In this document: piece by piece, positions 7,492-17,757 of the stretch
How the letters are laid out: the number at the start of each line of letters is the position of its first letter
Position numbering within the stretch: the stretch's first letter is position 1
Assembly (NCBI GenBank): GCA_029268065.1
Contig: JAJUHC010000006.1
Location: 1-64,000 of the forward strand
DNA length: 64,000 nt
Reading direction: 5' to 3'
Source of the DNA: Clostridiales bacterium
Lineage (GTDB): Bacteria; Bacillota; Clostridia; Oscillospirales; Oscillospiraceae
The notes under the pieces: model-generated
The model's input: the letters and a program-made list of their open reading frames with translations, nothing else
What the model was told of the DNA's origin: nothing
The model's database searches: none
Made by a program: the position numbers and the translations under genes

Positions 7492-9382
7492 TTTTGCTCA
7501 CTCTCCGTCCTTTTAGCGGGATGCACCATGTGACCTCGGTCCCATAACCTTGCGTACTGTTTATTTGAAGGCCTTTTCCGTAAAGCTTCTTCAATCTGCT
7601 ATCTATATTCGACAAGCCGACGCCGCTTCCGAATTCACGCCTGAAGATGTTGTCCTTCGTTTCAGGCTCCATGCCGACGCCGTTGTCCTTGACCATAAAA
7701 TGCAGAGCTGTCTCGCCACGCTCGATGCGTATTTCGATACGCCCTCCTTCATCCTTCGGCAATATCCCGTGCACCACCGCATTTTCAACAATAGGCTGAA
7801 GCACCAGAATCGGAACCCTGGTTTCAACGTCGTCTGGAAGGTCATAAACGACTTCTATCCTTTCTTCAAAGCGCGCCTTTTCAATTTCAAGATAGGCCTT
7901 GACAAACTCTAATTCGTTTTTCAAAGGCGTAAGCTGGCTCAAATCCTTGAAGTCAAAGCTGCGTCTTAAATAATTGCTGAAATCGATTAAAAGCCTCTTT
8001 GCCTGCTCCACATCATAACACGAGATGGAAACGAAGGTATTGATGGCATTATATAAAAAATGCGGTTTAATCTGAGCCTGCAGGAAAGCAAGCTCTGCGG
8101 CGGCTTTCTGATCGTAATACTCCCGAATCCTCCTTGCCTGAATTACGATCTGCAGGAAGACGAATAAAAATAGCCCGATATAAATTGTTTCGCCGAAAGA
8201 GCTTTGAATAATGTTAGTCCAATACATGTCGTCGTATACATATGAGATAAGCAGGATACCCATGCTTGCAATATTTATCCAGCCGTCCTTATTATTCTTT
8301 TTGGCCCCGATTAAGACAATGATCAGGGAGCATATCGCCCCGGCTATGACAAAATAATCGAGCAAATAGACATATTGCGTGTAAAAAGCGGTATCTGTAA
8401 ATATGAATATAATTTGAAATAAAGCAGCCATGACAGGGTATATCCTAACGGAAATCAGAGAAAATCGGGATTTGTAAAGTTCATGGAAATATAGCAAGGC
8501 AAAATATGCAACCCACAGAAAAGAACTGTACCAGATAAATATGACAAGCTTCAGACTGATTCCCGGGAAGTAGCTGAATAATGCAAATTGTCCCGCCATA
8601 TCGAGCACTATCGTAATGCTTACGCAGAGCAACGCAAAATATAGTGAATATTTCTGCGATCTTACTAAAATGAAAACAGTTAGAAACAGGGCTGCTGTGA
8701 TTGTGAGCACGCCGATTATAAAGGTTTCCTCAGCAGTCGAATGGTCGTTAAACAGAGCAATCGCTTTGGGACTTCCTAAATATAGATTATTCCAAAAACC
8801 TCCTCTGGCATAGTTGAAATTGGATACCTGAATGATTATATCAAATTCCTTTGCTGGCGTTTTGAAAAAGGCCGCTTGAGGCCTGTACTCACCCGTTTCA
8901 CCGTTCCGGTCGGCAGACACCTTACCGTTTGCAGCGACAAGTTCACCGTCTATGTATAAACTGTAAGCACTGGAAAATGAATAGGCTTTTAAGCCCAGGT
9001 CTGTCCCGGCCGGCAATCCGGTAATGACATGGAGTCTATATGTCGCGTAGCCCTGTCCGGGTAAGCTTTTGCCGTCGATCCTGTAATTATTCCAAACCTC
9101 GGGCACTTTAGACAGCAGGTCAGGCTTGATATTTGAATAATTAAGATCATCATAACTGAGCAGCTTTTGCCAGTAAAACTCCCATTCGCCGCAAAGGCTG
9201 ATCAAACCGTTTTGATTTTCATTCCAGCTTGACAGATCAAGAACACCGTGCCGGATTGACGGACTTTTGTTTTTATTGTCCAACAGCCTTATTACCCCTA
9301 TAAACAGAAGTAGCGCTGTTGTAAGAATAATGATAAACAGTAGCGCTCTGTATATGCCTTTGTTATTTATTATCCATTTCAC
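7466..9382 (-). CDS. 7TM-DISM-type sensor histidine kinase (LytS/YesM-like catalytic core)
   Basis: A 638-residue membrane kinase. There is an N-terminal anchor helix, then an extracytoplasmic beta-sandwich of the DISM type (GEWEFYW near residue 65, about 60-205), then seven membrane helices (about 215-420) with loops rich in aromatic residues. The cytoplasmic part has the His_kinase motif QIKPHFLYNAIN with phospho-acceptor His441, followed by a HATPase domain (N box VENAVVHG, G box DNGVG and GVGLSNI). Family members sense extracellular carbohydrates or related ligands; the ligand here is unknown. GGGG 6 nt before the ATG serves as ribosome binding site. The 3' end overlaps the response regulator gene by 26 nt. 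Confidence 0.92.
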   Translation of the reverse strand: MKWIINNKGIYRALLFIIILTTALLLFIGVIRLLDNKNKSPSIRHGVLDLSSWNENQNGLISLCGEWEFYWQKLLSYDDLNYSNIKPDLLSKVPEVWNNYRIDGKSLPGQGYATYRLHVITGLPAGTDLGLKAYSFSSAYSLYIDGELVAANGKVSADRNGETGEYRPQAAFFKTPAKEFDIIIQVSNFNYARGGFWNNLYLGSPKAIALFNDHSTAEETFIIGVLTITAALFLTVFILVRSQKYSLYFALLCVSITIVLDMAGQFALFSYFPGISLKLVIFIWYSSFLWVAYFALLYFHELYKSRFSLISVRIYPVMAALFQIIFIFTDTAFYTQYVYLLDYFVIAGAICSLIIVLIGAKKNNKDGWINIASMGILLISYVYDDMYWTNIIQSSFGETIYIGLFLFVFLQIVIQARRIREYYDQKAAAELAFLQAQIKPHFLYNAINTFVSISCYDVEQAKRLLIDFSNYLRRSFDFKDLSQLTPLKNELEFVKAYLEIEKARFEERIEVVYDLPDDVETRVPILVLQPIVENAVVHGILPKDEGGRIEIRIERGETALHFMVKDNGVGMEPETKDNIFRREFGSGVGLSNIDSRLKKLYGKGLQINSTQGYGTEVTWCIPLKGRRVSKNDQRSAGG

Positions 9383-9470
9383 ATACTTAACCCCATATGG
9401 CTGTTTTAATTAATTTTAGCATGACTCATTTTATATTTGAATCAATATGTCATCTATATTTTAACCCTTT

Positions 9471-9518
9471 TTTTGGGGTCAAAAAAGCGTCATTTATTTG
9501 CTGTTTTTGACCCCAAAA
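9471..9518. repeat. Long inverted repeat upstream of the kinase gene
   Basis: Two perfect 15-nt arms (TTTTGGGGTCAAAAA at 9471-9485 and its complement at 9504-9518) flank 18 nt. It lies about 90 nt before the kinase start and just after the rlmD stop. It lacks a U-tract and so is not an ordinary terminator; an operator or RNA hairpin is possible. Confidence 0.75.
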
Positions 9519-9526
9519 TCAGCTTA

Positions 9527-9548
9527 AAACCACTATATATAGTGGTTT
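9527..9548. repeat. Perfect 22-bp palindrome overlapping the rlmD stop
   Basis: AAACCACTATA followed by its exact reverse complement, with no spacer. It covers the rlmD stop codon and lies 9 nt from the inverted repeat at 9471-9518. With no spacer it is more like a protein-binding site than a hairpin. Confidence 0.7.
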
Positions 9549-10929
9549 ACCTGCCTTGTTTGCCCTCATAACCACATTTCGTCATCAGAACTATACTCTC
9601 AACGTGCGCTGTTCTGGGGAACATGTCGACTGCCTCGGCGAGAGCCGCGCGGTAGCCTAGCACTTCGAATAACTTAAGGTCGCGTGCGAGTGTCGCGGGG
9701 TCGCAGGAAACGTAAACGACACGTTCCGGCGACATTGCGGCTATGGTTCCTATAAGCTCCGGAGTCAGGCCCTTCCTCGGCGGGTCGACGACGACGGCGT
9801 CGGGCGTGATACCCCTGTCTTTAAGCTCGTCAGCGGCTGAGGCGGCATCCCCGCAGATGAATTCCGCATTTTTAACGCGGTTTGCTTTTGCGTTCTCGCG
9901 AGCGTCGGAAATAGCCTCCGGCACAACCTCCACACCAATAACTCGTCCCGCCTTCCCGGCGAGCACAAGGCTTATGGTTCCTGTTCCGCAGTAGAGGTCA
10001 AGCACGGTTGAATCGGGACCCGCGTCCGATAATTCGACTGCCTTTGAATACAGTATCTCGGCCTGAACTGGGTTGATTTGAAAAAATGAGGCGGGAGAAA
10101 GCCTGAATTTCAGCCCCAAGAGCGTTTCTTCTATATAGTCAGCGCCCCAAAGGGTAATGAATTTTTCGCCCAGCACCGTGTTGCCCGGCTTTTTGTTTAT
10201 ATTGAGCACGATGCTGGATACAGAGGGGCAGGAGGAGATAAGCGTATCAATGAGATATTCAACCTTAGGAAGCCTTTTTGACGACGCAACTAAACAGACC
10301 GCTGTTTGTCCGGTACTGAAGGAACTCCGGACAAAGATGTGACGCACCAGCCCCAGGCCGGTTTTTTCGTCGTAAACGCTTGCGCCGGAGCCGTCTATCC
10401 ATCGGCATACGGCGGCAGCCGCCCTGTCCGAAGCCTCCGTCTGAATAAGACAGCGTTCGGCGGTTACTATATCGTGGCTGCGGCCCCTGAAAAAGCCCGC
10501 CGCGGCTTTGCCGTCCTTCATTCCGACGGCGTAAACGGCCTTGTTTCGGTAGCCCTCGGTATACGGAGCGCCGTGGATGGCGGAAAGCTTGAGAGAAAGC
10601 CCCCCGATGCGGGCAAACGAGTCCTCTACGCGCAGCTTCTTCTGGCGCAGCTCCTCGTCGTAATCCATGTGAAGGAAATCGCAGCCGCCGCATTTCCCAA
10701 AGGAGGGGCACAGGGGAACCGCACGGTGGGGCGACGGTTCGAGTATCCGTTCAAGTTTCGCATAGGCCAGGCTCTTCAGAGCCTTAAGCACCTTGACTTC
10801 GCAGGTTTCTCCCGCTATCGCCCCTTTTATAAAAACGGCCTGTCCGCCGATGCGGGCAACGCCGTGCCCTTCGGCGGAATATCCGTCTATTTTTACGGTA
10901 TGCAGGCTGTTTTTTATGAGAGCGTCCAT
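9547..10929 (-). CDS. rlmD: 23S rRNA (uracil-C5)-methyltransferase RlmD/RlmCD family
   Basis: A 460-residue SAM-dependent methylase making m5U in 23S rRNA (U1939 type; Gram-positive relatives also modify U747). It has an N-terminal TRAM domain (VKIDGYSAEGHGVAR to about residue 60), the iron-sulfur cysteines (CPSFGKCGGC plus a later ERC), a SAM fold with LDLYCGTGTISL, the VDPPRKG motif and the catalytic Cys in VYVSCDPATLARDL. The ATG at 10929 is chosen because AAAGGAG lies 5 nt upstream; the frame is open a further 21 codons without a ribosome binding site. It is divergent from secA. Confidence 0.93.
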   Translation of the reverse strand: MDALIKNSLHTVKIDGYSAEGHGVARIGGQAVFIKGAIAGETCEVKVLKALKSLAYAKLERILEPSPHRAVPLCPSFGKCGGCDFLHMDYDEELRQKKLRVEDSFARIGGLSLKLSAIHGAPYTEGYRNKAVYAVGMKDGKAAAGFFRGRSHDIVTAERCLIQTEASDRAAAAVCRWIDGSGASVYDEKTGLGLVRHIFVRSSFSTGQTAVCLVASSKRLPKVEYLIDTLISSCPSVSSIVLNINKKPGNTVLGEKFITLWGADYIEETLLGLKFRLSPASFFQINPVQAEILYSKAVELSDAGPDSTVLDLYCGTGTISLVLAGKAGRVIGVEVVPEAISDARENAKANRVKNAEFICGDAASAADELKDRGITPDAVVVDPPRKGLTPELIGTIAAMSPERVVYVSCDPATLARDLKLFEVLGYRAALAEAVDMFPRTAHVESIVLMTKCGYEGKQGR

Positions 10930-11178
10930 ATGAACTCCTTTAAGGCTTTGTTTTATGCTGTCGAGGTGAAAACCCGGCGATTTCGGCAGCATTCTGTCCG
11001 AATAAGCAAATAATTAACATATTCCTCTTTTTTGGCGCGCGCTGTTGTGTTATAATACCTTGGCAAATAATATTATAATGGCTTTTGGCAGGCTTGCCAA
11101 TGCTTTTTAATAGTGAGTCGTTGCTTAATTATCCAAACTACCGGGAAAGCGGCGCGAAGCGCCGGGAAAGGCAAACCT

Positions 11179-13959
11179 ATGGGTTTATTGACAAAAATAT
11201 TCGGATCCCATTCCGACCGTGAGATCAAAAAGATATTGCCGATTGTAAGCAGCATAGAGGCGCTTGAAGCCGAGTACAAGGCCATGTCGGACGAGCAGCT
11301 GAAGGCAAAAACAGACGAGTTCAGGAGACGCCTTGCCGATGGCGCGACGCTTGACGATATACTACCTGAGGCCTTCGCGACGGTAAGAGAAGCCGCGTGG
11401 AGGGTTTTAGGCATGCGTCCCTTCCATGTTCAGCTCATAGGGGGAATAGTGCTGCATCAGGGCCGAATTGCCGAGATGAAGACGGGTGAAGGAAAGACTC
11501 TTGTTGCGACTCTTCCTGCATATCTGAACGCACTCAAGGGAGAAGGCGTCCATATCGTTACGGTAAACGATTATCTCGCGTACCGCGACAGCGAGTGGAT
11601 GGGAAAAATCCACAGGTTCCTGGGGCTGAAGGTCGGCGTCATTGTTCACGGACTGACTCCGGAGGAGAGGCGGCAGGCTTACGCGGCCGATATTACCTAC
11701 GGGACCAACAACGAGATGGGCTTTGACTACCTCCGCGACAATATGGCCATATACAAGCACGACATGGTGCAGCGCGGTCATAAATTCGCTATTGTAGACG
11801 AAGTGGACTCCATACTCATAGACGAGGCGCGCACGCCGCTTATAATATCCGGTGAAGGGGACGATCCCACCGAGTTATATGAAAGGGTGGACGCCTTCGT
11901 TTCAAAGCTGAAGCGGCTCACCTATGCTTCCGTGGACGAGAAGGCGGAGGAGGATGCCGATATCGATGCGGATTATATAGTGGACGAGAAGGCGAAAAGC
12001 GCGACGCTTACCGCAAAGGGCATTGCTAAGGCGGAGGCGGCCTTTGGGCTTGAAAATCTTGCAGATATTGAAAACTCAACGCTCTACCACCACATAAACC
12101 AGGCGCTCAAGGCTCACGGAATTATGCGCCGGGACATAGACTACGTCGTCGCCGACGGGGAGATACTGATAGTCGACGAGTTTACGGGCCGCCTTATGTA
12201 CGGCCGCCGCTATTCCGAGGGGCTGCACCAGGCGATAGAGGCCAAGGAAAAGGTCAAGGTGGCGGGCGAGAGCAAAACCCTTGCGACGATCACCTTCCAG
12301 AACTATTTCCGCATGTATGAGAAGCTCTCGGGCATGACAGGAACCGCGATGACCGAGGAGGCGGAATTCGGGGAGATATACAAGCTCGACATTATTGACA
12401 TACCGACCAATAAGCCGCTTATAAGGCGAGACCATCCTGACGTCGTATATAAAAACGAGGAGGGGAAGTTCCGCGCGATAATAAAACAGATAGAGGAATG
12501 CAACGCGAAGGGGCAGCCCGTTCTTGTCGGCACCATTTCGATAGAGAAAAGCGAGCTTCTGTCGGCCCTTCTGAAGCGCCGCGGGATAAAGCACAGCGTG
12601 CTGAACGCAAAGCAGCATGAGAAGGAAGCTGAGATAATAGCCCAGGCTGGACGCATCGGCAGCGTTACCATCGCCACAAATATGGCGGGGCGCGGCACGG
12701 ACATCATGCTGGGCGGGAACCCCGAGTATATGGCTAAAAACGACCTCCGCAAGGGTGGGCTGCCGGAGGAGCTGATAAACGAAACCACGAGCTTTACCGA
12801 GGCCGCGACGCCGGCAATTCTCGAGGCGAGGAAAAGTTACAAGGTCCTGTACGAAAGATACAGGGAGCAGGCACAGAAGGAAGCCGAAGAGGTGAGAAAA
12901 GTGGGCGGCCTGTTCATTCTCGGCACCGAGCGGCACGAGAGCAGGCGTATCGACAACCAGCTGCGCGGACGTGCGGGACGGCAGGGAGACCCCGGAGAAT
13001 CAAGGTTTTACATTGCGCTAACCGACGACATAATGCGTCTTTTTGGCTCCGAGCGCATAATGGGCATGATGGAATCGCTGGGCATCGACGAGGATACGCC
13101 CATAGACCAGAAAATACTGTCCGGGGCAATCGAGCAGGCGCAGAAAAAGGTTGAGAGCCGAAACTTCCAGATAAGAAAAACCGTTCTGGAGTATGACGAC
13201 GTCATGAATCTCCAGAGGGAGCTTATATACAAGCAGCGCAGGAGAGTGCTTGACGGCGAGGATATAGGCGACTATATCCGCAGCATGATAAGCGACACGA
13301 TAGCGTCCGAAATACGTTCCAAGCTGGGCGGCAATGACTATCTCAACAATGCCGAGCATCTCGCCGAGATTCTCGCCCCGTTTGAGGGACTTTTCTTAAA
13401 GCGGGGGGAGATCAGCTTTACGTCTGAGGAGTTTGACGCTCTGACGGTGGACGAGCTTATCTCGAAGGTAGAGGAGAAGGCATTTGCGGTTTACAGGGCG
13501 AAGGAGGAGGAGCTCAGCTTTATAGAGGGCACGCAGACGCCCCTTATGCGCGAGGTCGAGAGAGTGATACTTCTTCGCGTCGTCGATGAGTTCTGGATGG
13601 ACCATATAGACGCAATGCACGAGCTGCGAAGGGGCATAGGGCTCCGCTCCTTTGCTCAGACGAACCCTGTCGACGAATACAAGCGCGAAGGCTACGAAAT
13701 GTTCGAGGCAATGGTAAACGGCATCAAGGAAGAGGTCGTGAAGCGCATATATTTGGTCAAAATCAGGAAGGAACAGCCCATAGAGCGCAAAAAGGTAACA
13801 AAAACCGCCGTTGAGAATGTCGGAGGGGACGCCCCTCAGAAGAAGCAGCCCGTAAAGAAGGCGGCAAAGGTCGGGCGCAACGATCCCTGCCCATGCGGCA
13901 AGAAGAAGCCCGACGGCACGCCAGTAAAATACAAAAACTGCTGCGGACGCGACGCTTAG
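11179..13959 (+). CDS. secA: Protein translocase ATPase SecA
   Basis: A 926-residue motor that drives preproteins through SecYEG at the membrane. It shows Walker A ([11 protein letters not shown]), the DEVD Walker B ([17 protein letters not shown]), the PPXD and helical-scaffold regions, motif VI with [10 protein letters not shown], and the C-terminal zinc finger CPCG...NCC that binds SecB or ribosomes in other species. That finger carries an insert (KKKPDGTPV) compared with the usual CPCGSGKKYKNCCG. The ATG at 11179 with GGGAAAGG 7 nt upstream gives the normal N-terminus [11 protein letters not shown] short GGCGC-GAA-GCGCC hairpin (about 11151-11163) sits just before the ribosome binding site. 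Confidence 0.97.
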   Translation: MGLLTKIFGSHSDREIKKILPIVSSIEALEAEYKAMSDEQLKAKTDEFRRRLADGATLDDILPEAFATVREAAWRVLGMRPFHVQLIGGIVLHQGRIAEMKTGEGKTLVATLPAYLNALKGEGVHIVTVNDYLAYRDSEWMGKIHRFLGLKVGVIVHGLTPEERRQAYAADITYGTNNEMGFDYLRDNMAIYKHDMVQRGHKFAIVDEVDSILIDEARTPLIISGEGDDPTELYERVDAFVSKLKRLTYASVDEKAEEDADIDADYIVDEKAKSATLTAKGIAKAEAAFGLENLADIENSTLYHHINQALKAHGIMRRDIDYVVADGEILIVDEFTGRLMYGRRYSEGLHQAIEAKEKVKVAGESKTLATITFQNYFRMYEKLSGMTGTAMTEEAEFGEIYKLDIIDIPTNKPLIRRDHPDVVYKNEEGKFRAIIKQIEECNAKGQPVLVGTISIEKSELLSALLKRRGIKHSVLNAKQHEKEAEIIAQAGRIGSVTIATNMAGRGTDIMLGGNPEYMAKNDLRKGGLPEELINETTSFTEAATPAILEARKSYKVLYERYREQAQKEAEEVRKVGGLFILGTERHESRRIDNQLRGRAGRQGDPGESRFYIALTDDIMRLFGSERIMGMMESLGIDEDTPIDQKILSGAIEQAQKKVESRNFQIRKTVLEYDDVMNLQRELIYKQRRRVLDGEDIGDYIRSMISDTIASEIRSKLGGNDYLNNAEHLAEILAPFEGLFLKRGEISFTSEEFDALTVDELISKVEEKAFAVYRAKEEELSFIEGTQTPLMREVERVILLRVVDEFWMDHIDAMHELRRGIGLRSFAQTNPVDEYKREGYEMFEAMVNGIKEEVVKRIYLVKIRKEQPIERKKVTKTAVENVGGDAPQKKQPVKKAAKVGRNDPCPCGKKKPDGTPVKYKNCCGRDA

Positions 13960-13977
13960 CGCCGCTTGGAGACGGAA

Positions 13978-14775
13978 ATGTCCTTTGTTTTGCATAAAAA
14001 CGGCGGACTTGAGTACATGACCGCCGAAAATATCGCCGTCAGGCACGCCTTTACGACGCGAAGAGGCGGCAAAAGCCGCGGAATCTATTCCAGCCTCAAT
14101 CTTAAGATACACTCCGACGACGACAGGGAGGCTGTCCGTGAAAACTACGCGATAATTTGCAGGGAACTCGGCACCCGCCCCGAGAGGCTTGTTTTTTCAA
14201 AGCAGGTACACTCGGATACAGTGCGCGTCGTGACGGAGAAGGACTGCCACAGGGAGCTTTTTTCCGAGGTTCCATACGAGGCGGACGCGCTCGTTACCGC
14301 TGAAAAAGACCTGCCGCTGGTGATTTTCGTAGCCGACTGCATACCGATTCTGCTCTGGGATCCCCTGACTCCGGCTGCCGGAGCCGTGCATGCTGGCTGG
14401 CGCGGGACGGTCAGGAACATAGCGGGCAAAGCGGTTTCCGAAATGTGCAGGAGCTTCGGCTCAAAGCCGGACAATATAAGGGCGGCGGTCGGGCAGGGCA
14501 TCAGCTTCTGCTGCTTCGAAACGGGAGACGAGGTCCCTGAGGCTCTGAGAGCGCTGCTGGGAGCGGAGGCGGAGGACTATATCAGCCCAAAAGGCGAAGG
14601 GAAGCATATGGTTGACTTAAAGGGTGCAAACCGGCTTCTGCTTGAAAAAAGCGGTCTCCTGCCGGAAAATATAGAGGTTTCCCGCGAATGCACGGCCTGC
14701 GGCAGCGACAAGTACTGGTCGCATAGGGCGACCAGGGGGCTGCGGGGCGTCAACGGGGCTTTCATTATTATTTGA
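13978..14775 (+). CDS. pgeF: PgeF/YfiH-family multicopper-polyphenol-oxidase-like protein
   Basis: A 265-residue protein of the YfiH (DUF152) family. Members have been characterised as purine nucleoside phosphorylase/adenosine deaminase-like enzymes and as peptidoglycan editing factors. The family zinc ligands are visible: His in QVHSD, Cys in VADCIPIL and His in GAVHAGWRGT. The start is ATG 13978 with GGAG 6 nt upstream; an in-frame TTG 12 nt earlier is less likely. It follows secA by 18 nt and may be co-transcribed with it. Confidence 0.88.
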   Translation: MSFVLHKNGGLEYMTAENIAVRHAFTTRRGGKSRGIYSSLNLKIHSDDDREAVRENYAIICRELGTRPERLVFSKQVHSDTVRVVTEKDCHRELFSEVPYEADALVTAEKDLPLVIFVADCIPILLWDPLTPAAGAVHAGWRGTVRNIAGKAVSEMCRSFGSKPDNIRAAVGQGISFCCFETGDEVPEALRALLGAEAEDYISPKGEGKHMVDLKGANRLLLEKSGLLPENIEVSRECTACGSDKYWSHRATRGLRGVNGAFIII

Positions 14776-14788
14776 AGGATAGTTTTTA

Positions 14789-16360
14789 ATGAAAAAGGCT
14801 TACAAAAGCTGTATTTTTTTGATACTCGCCGCAACGCTGCTCCCCGGACTGCTTTCAGGCTGTGATTTCTTCAAGCTCCCCTCCGCTTCCCCGGAGGCCA
14901 AGCCCACGCCGACCACAATATCCTACAAGCCGGGCGGGGGCGATAACATTTTCAGCATAAATTATTCCCCGGAGTACGGCATCAATCCGATAAGCGGGCT
15001 GAACAAGGCAAATCGGCTTGTCACTGAGCTTGTCTATGAGAGCCTTTTCGTGCTGGACAAGGATTACAATTACCGTTCGGTGCTCTGCGACAGCTGGACC
15101 ACCGACGGGGGAAAAAGCTTCAGATTTATCATCAAGCAGGGCATTACCTTCCACGACGGCACTCCGCTCACCGCATACGACGTTGCATTTTCCCTGAATC
15201 AGGCAAAAAAAAGCGGCCTTTACGGCGAGCGCTTTTCAAAGGTGACGAAAATCGAGGCGCTGGGCGCGAATACAGTTACCATAACGCTCTCGAGGGCGAA
15301 TATGATGCTCCCCGCGCTCCTTGACGTTCCCGTGATAAAGAGCGGGGAGATAAACGTCAAAAACCCGGTCGGTTCGGGACCTTATATGTTAACAAAGGAA
15401 GACGGGGGCTATGTTCTCAAGGCCTACGGCAACTGGCGGAACAGCCAAAGCCTGCCCTTGCAGAAAATATTCCTGCAGGAATACAAGTCCGAAAACATAC
15501 TCGCCGCTTTCGAAGGCAGATACCTGGATCTATTATTTACGGATCCGCTGGACGTATCCTCCGTAAACATAAAGGGCAGCAGCGACACGAGCTATTTTGA
15601 TACGACCAGCCTTCAGTACATCGGCTTCAACGTCAACGGCACCGCGTTTTCCAATCCCGAGGTGCGCAGGGCGATGAGCTATCTGATAAACCGGGACTAC
15701 ATAGCGGGGAACCTGATGTCATACGCGGCTTCTCCGGCGTATCTGCCGACGCTCCTGATGAAGGAGGATCTGGCGGGCATAAGAAACGAATACGCTTATG
15801 CCCCGGACACGGCGAAGCTGATACTGAGTGCGAACAATATAGCGGACAGGAACAATGACGGCCTGCTTGAGAATCAGTCCGGGGCTCAGTTCACGGTGAG
15901 ATTCATCGCAAGCAAGGATAACCCATATAAGCTGGCGGCGGCCAGGAATATTTCCGAATCGCTCGTAAAGCTGGGAGTAAGCGTGGATTTCAGGCAGCTT
16001 TCATGGGAGGATTACCTGAAGGCCTTAAAAAGCGGGGATTTCGATATGTACTACGCCGAAGTGAAGCTTACCGCGGATTTTGACCTTTCGCCCCTTTTGG
16101 CGGGCGGTTCCCTGAATTTCGGAGGCATAAAGGACGGCGCTTACGGGCTTCTGATGGACGCCTATCTCGCTGCGGATGACAATTTGCGGAAAGCGGCGGC
16201 GCAGGCGCTTTACAGCGACATAGCCAAAACGGCGCCAATCATGCCGGTCGTTTTCCGGCGGCAGGCGGTGGTGACCAAACGCGGCGTTGTATCGGGCGCG
16301 GAGCCTTCCCAGAGCAATGTATTTTACAATATTGAAAAATGGAAAATTGATCTGAGCTGA
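14789..16360 (+). CDS. Oligopeptide-type ABC transporter substrate-binding lipoprotein
   Basis: A 523-residue extracellular solute-binding protein, family 5 (DppA/OppA). A lipoprotein signal with lipobox LLSGC (Cys25) anchors it outside the membrane. Conserved features are RLVTELVYESLF near residue 80, DGTPLTAYDVAFSLNQAK near 125, and EVRRAMSYLINRDYI near 290. No permease or ATPase genes are adjacent, so it either serves a transporter encoded elsewhere or has a signalling role. It begins 13 nt after pgeF. The ligand cannot be assigned. Confidence 0.9.
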   Translation: MKKAYKSCIFLILAATLLPGLLSGCDFFKLPSASPEAKPTPTTISYKPGGGDNIFSINYSPEYGINPISGLNKANRLVTELVYESLFVLDKDYNYRSVLCDSWTTDGGKSFRFIIKQGITFHDGTPLTAYDVAFSLNQAKKSGLYGERFSKVTKIEALGANTVTITLSRANMMLPALLDVPVIKSGEINVKNPVGSGPYMLTKEDGGYVLKAYGNWRNSQSLPLQKIFLQEYKSENILAAFEGRYLDLLFTDPLDVSSVNIKGSSDTSYFDTTSLQYIGFNVNGTAFSNPEVRRAMSYLINRDYIAGNLMSYAASPAYLPTLLMKEDLAGIRNEYAYAPDTAKLILSANNIADRNNDGLLENQSGAQFTVRFIASKDNPYKLAAARNISESLVKLGVSVDFRQLSWEDYLKALKSGDFDMYYAEVKLTADFDLSPLLAGGSLNFGGIKDGAYGLLMDAYLAADDNLRKAAAQALYSDIAKTAPIMPVVFRRQAVVTKRGVVSGAEPSQSNVFYNIEKWKIDLS

Positions 16361-16449
16361 GAGCTTCGACGGAATTCAATTTTATTTAAACATAAACGCG
16401 GTATAATACTTTAAAAACCCAAAATATAATCCGCAAAAGGTGAATGGAC

Positions 16450-16863
16450 ATGGAACATGTAATAAAGACAATGTTTTTAAAGTACAAGCGCGTAATTCTG
16501 TTTGCGATAATAGGGGGGATTAATACGGCGGCGGACTTCCTGACGTTCACCGCCTTAAGCCGCGCCACCCTGCTCAGGGCGGAATACTGCCAGGCTCTCG
16601 GGTATTCTGCGGGGATAGTCTGCAGCTTTCTTTTGAATCAGGGTGTCACCTTCAGGGACGCGGAAAAAGGAAACCCCCTCGGCAAAATCCTTCGCTTCCT
16701 CGTTGTAAACGCGGTATCGCTCGGCGTCGGCATGTACGGGATTAAGCTGCTCGTCGCCTCGCAAATGAACAGGTATTTGGCAAAAATCATCGTCACCTTC
16801 CTTACCATGGCAATAAATTATATTGGCTACAAACTTTTTGTGTTCAGGCTGAAGGAAAGTTAG
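16450..16863 (+). CDS. GtrA-family membrane protein
   Basis: A 137-residue protein with four predicted membrane helices and the GtrA/DPMS signature (FAIIGGINTAADFLTF, LGYSAGIVCSFLLNQGVTF, NYIGYKLFVF). Family members help flip or transfer polyprenyl-linked sugars in surface glycan synthesis. The ATG at 16450 has AAAGG 9 nt upstream; an ATG 6 nt earlier is too close to that site. It is 19 nt upstream of cdd. Confidence 0.88.
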   Translation: MEHVIKTMFLKYKRVILFAIIGGINTAADFLTFTALSRATLLRAEYCQALGYSAGIVCSFLLNQGVTFRDAEKGNPLGKILRFLVVNAVSLGVGMYGIKLLVASQMNRYLAKIIVTFLTMAINYIGYKLFVFRLKES

Positions 16864-16882
16864 ATAAAAGGGAGATGCGGAT

Positions 16883-17266
16883 ATGACGGACAGGGAGCTC
16901 ATAAACCTAGCTATCGGAGCCGCGAGAAAAGCCTATGCCCCATATTCCGGCTTTAATGTGGGAGCCGCCATCGAATGCTTCAACGGGGAGATATTTACCG
17001 GCTGCAATGTTGAAAACGCCGCGCTGGGCTCCAGCATCTGCGCGGAAAGGACCGCGCTCGTAAAAGCTGTAAGCGCGGGCAGAAAAGACTTCAAAAGAAT
17101 AGCCGTGTATGCGGATTCGGAGAAGTACTGTATGCCCTGCGGAACCTGCAGGCAGATGCTGACCGAGTTTGCTCCCGACATGGAGGTTCTCTGCGCAAAA
17201 TCCGGGGGAGCATATGTAAGTTACAGGATGAAAGAGCTTCTGCCTTATCCCTTTGTTCTCAACTGA
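16883..17266 (+). CDS. cdd: Cytidine deaminase
   Basis: A 127-residue zinc enzyme that deaminates cytidine and deoxycytidine to the uridines in pyrimidine salvage. The catalytic Cys-Ala-Glu motif is present (SICAERTALVKAV) and the two further zinc cysteines are in CMPCGTCRQML. Substrate residues NVENAA are also visible. The length is typical of the tetrameric form. GGGAG lies 8 nt before the ATG. Confidence 0.96.
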   Translation: MTDRELINLAIGAARKAYAPYSGFNVGAAIECFNGEIFTGCNVENAALGSSICAERTALVKAVSAGRKDFKRIAVYADSEKYCMPCGTCRQMLTEFAPDMEVLCAKSGGAYVSYRMKELLPYPFVLN

Positions 17267-17328
17267 AAACAGGCTGCCGGTAAAATCGCCGCGGCAGGAC
17301 AGGCGCGGGGCGCCGCTGCGTGCTTTTA

Positions 17329-17757
17329 TCAGATGCTCCCCATGTAGTCGGCAATTGCGGCGGCCATTTTCTCAGCGTGGAGCGTTTCTTCGGCCGAAAG
17401 CGACTCATAAACTGAGGAAAGCCTCCTGCTTGAGCACCCCGCGGCGGCCTCAAGATATTTTTCGGCGGCGCAGTTTTCTTCGATGAATCGTTCCCTCAGC
17501 GCATCAAGATAATTCCCCGAAATATTTATCATCGCAACGCAGGGATAATATGCGGAGCCGGTCAGAATATAGTATTCCGCCTGCAGTCTTTTCAAATGAG
17601 CGGACTCTTCGTCTGAAATGCTCCTGAGCGAGGCGGAGTCCCTGTATGCGCACCTGCGCCTCGACAGATCGGCGTAATATTTCGCGTCGCGGGCCTCCGC
17701 GTACATATAGTCTTTTAGAGCCTCTATCTCTGACGGTGTAGCGTTGTATGGATGCAT
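17329..17757 (-). CDS. Ferritin-like di-iron protein
   Basis: A 142-residue four-helix bundle of the ferritin/rubrerythrin type. The expected ligand pattern can be read: Glu in the first helix (AEARDAKYY), ExxH in the second (DEESAHLKR), Glu in the third (FIEENCAAEKYL) and ExxH in the fourth (SAEETLHAEKM). No rubredoxin domain is attached. The exact function (peroxide handling, iron storage or a coat-associated role) cannot be told. The ATG at 17757 has GGAAGG 6 nt upstream. It is convergent with cdd. Confidence 0.78.
   Translation of the reverse strand: MHPYNATPSEIEALKDYMYAEARDAKYYADLSRRRCAYRDSASLRSISDEESAHLKRLQAEYYILTGSAYYPCVAMINISGNYLDALRERFIEENCAAEKYLEAAAGCSSRRLSSVYESLSAEETLHAEKMAAAIADYMGSI

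Noticed and set aside
12076..12936. Minus-strand open frame of 286 codons
   Set aside because: Antisense to secA; its translation has no domain pattern and no start signal.
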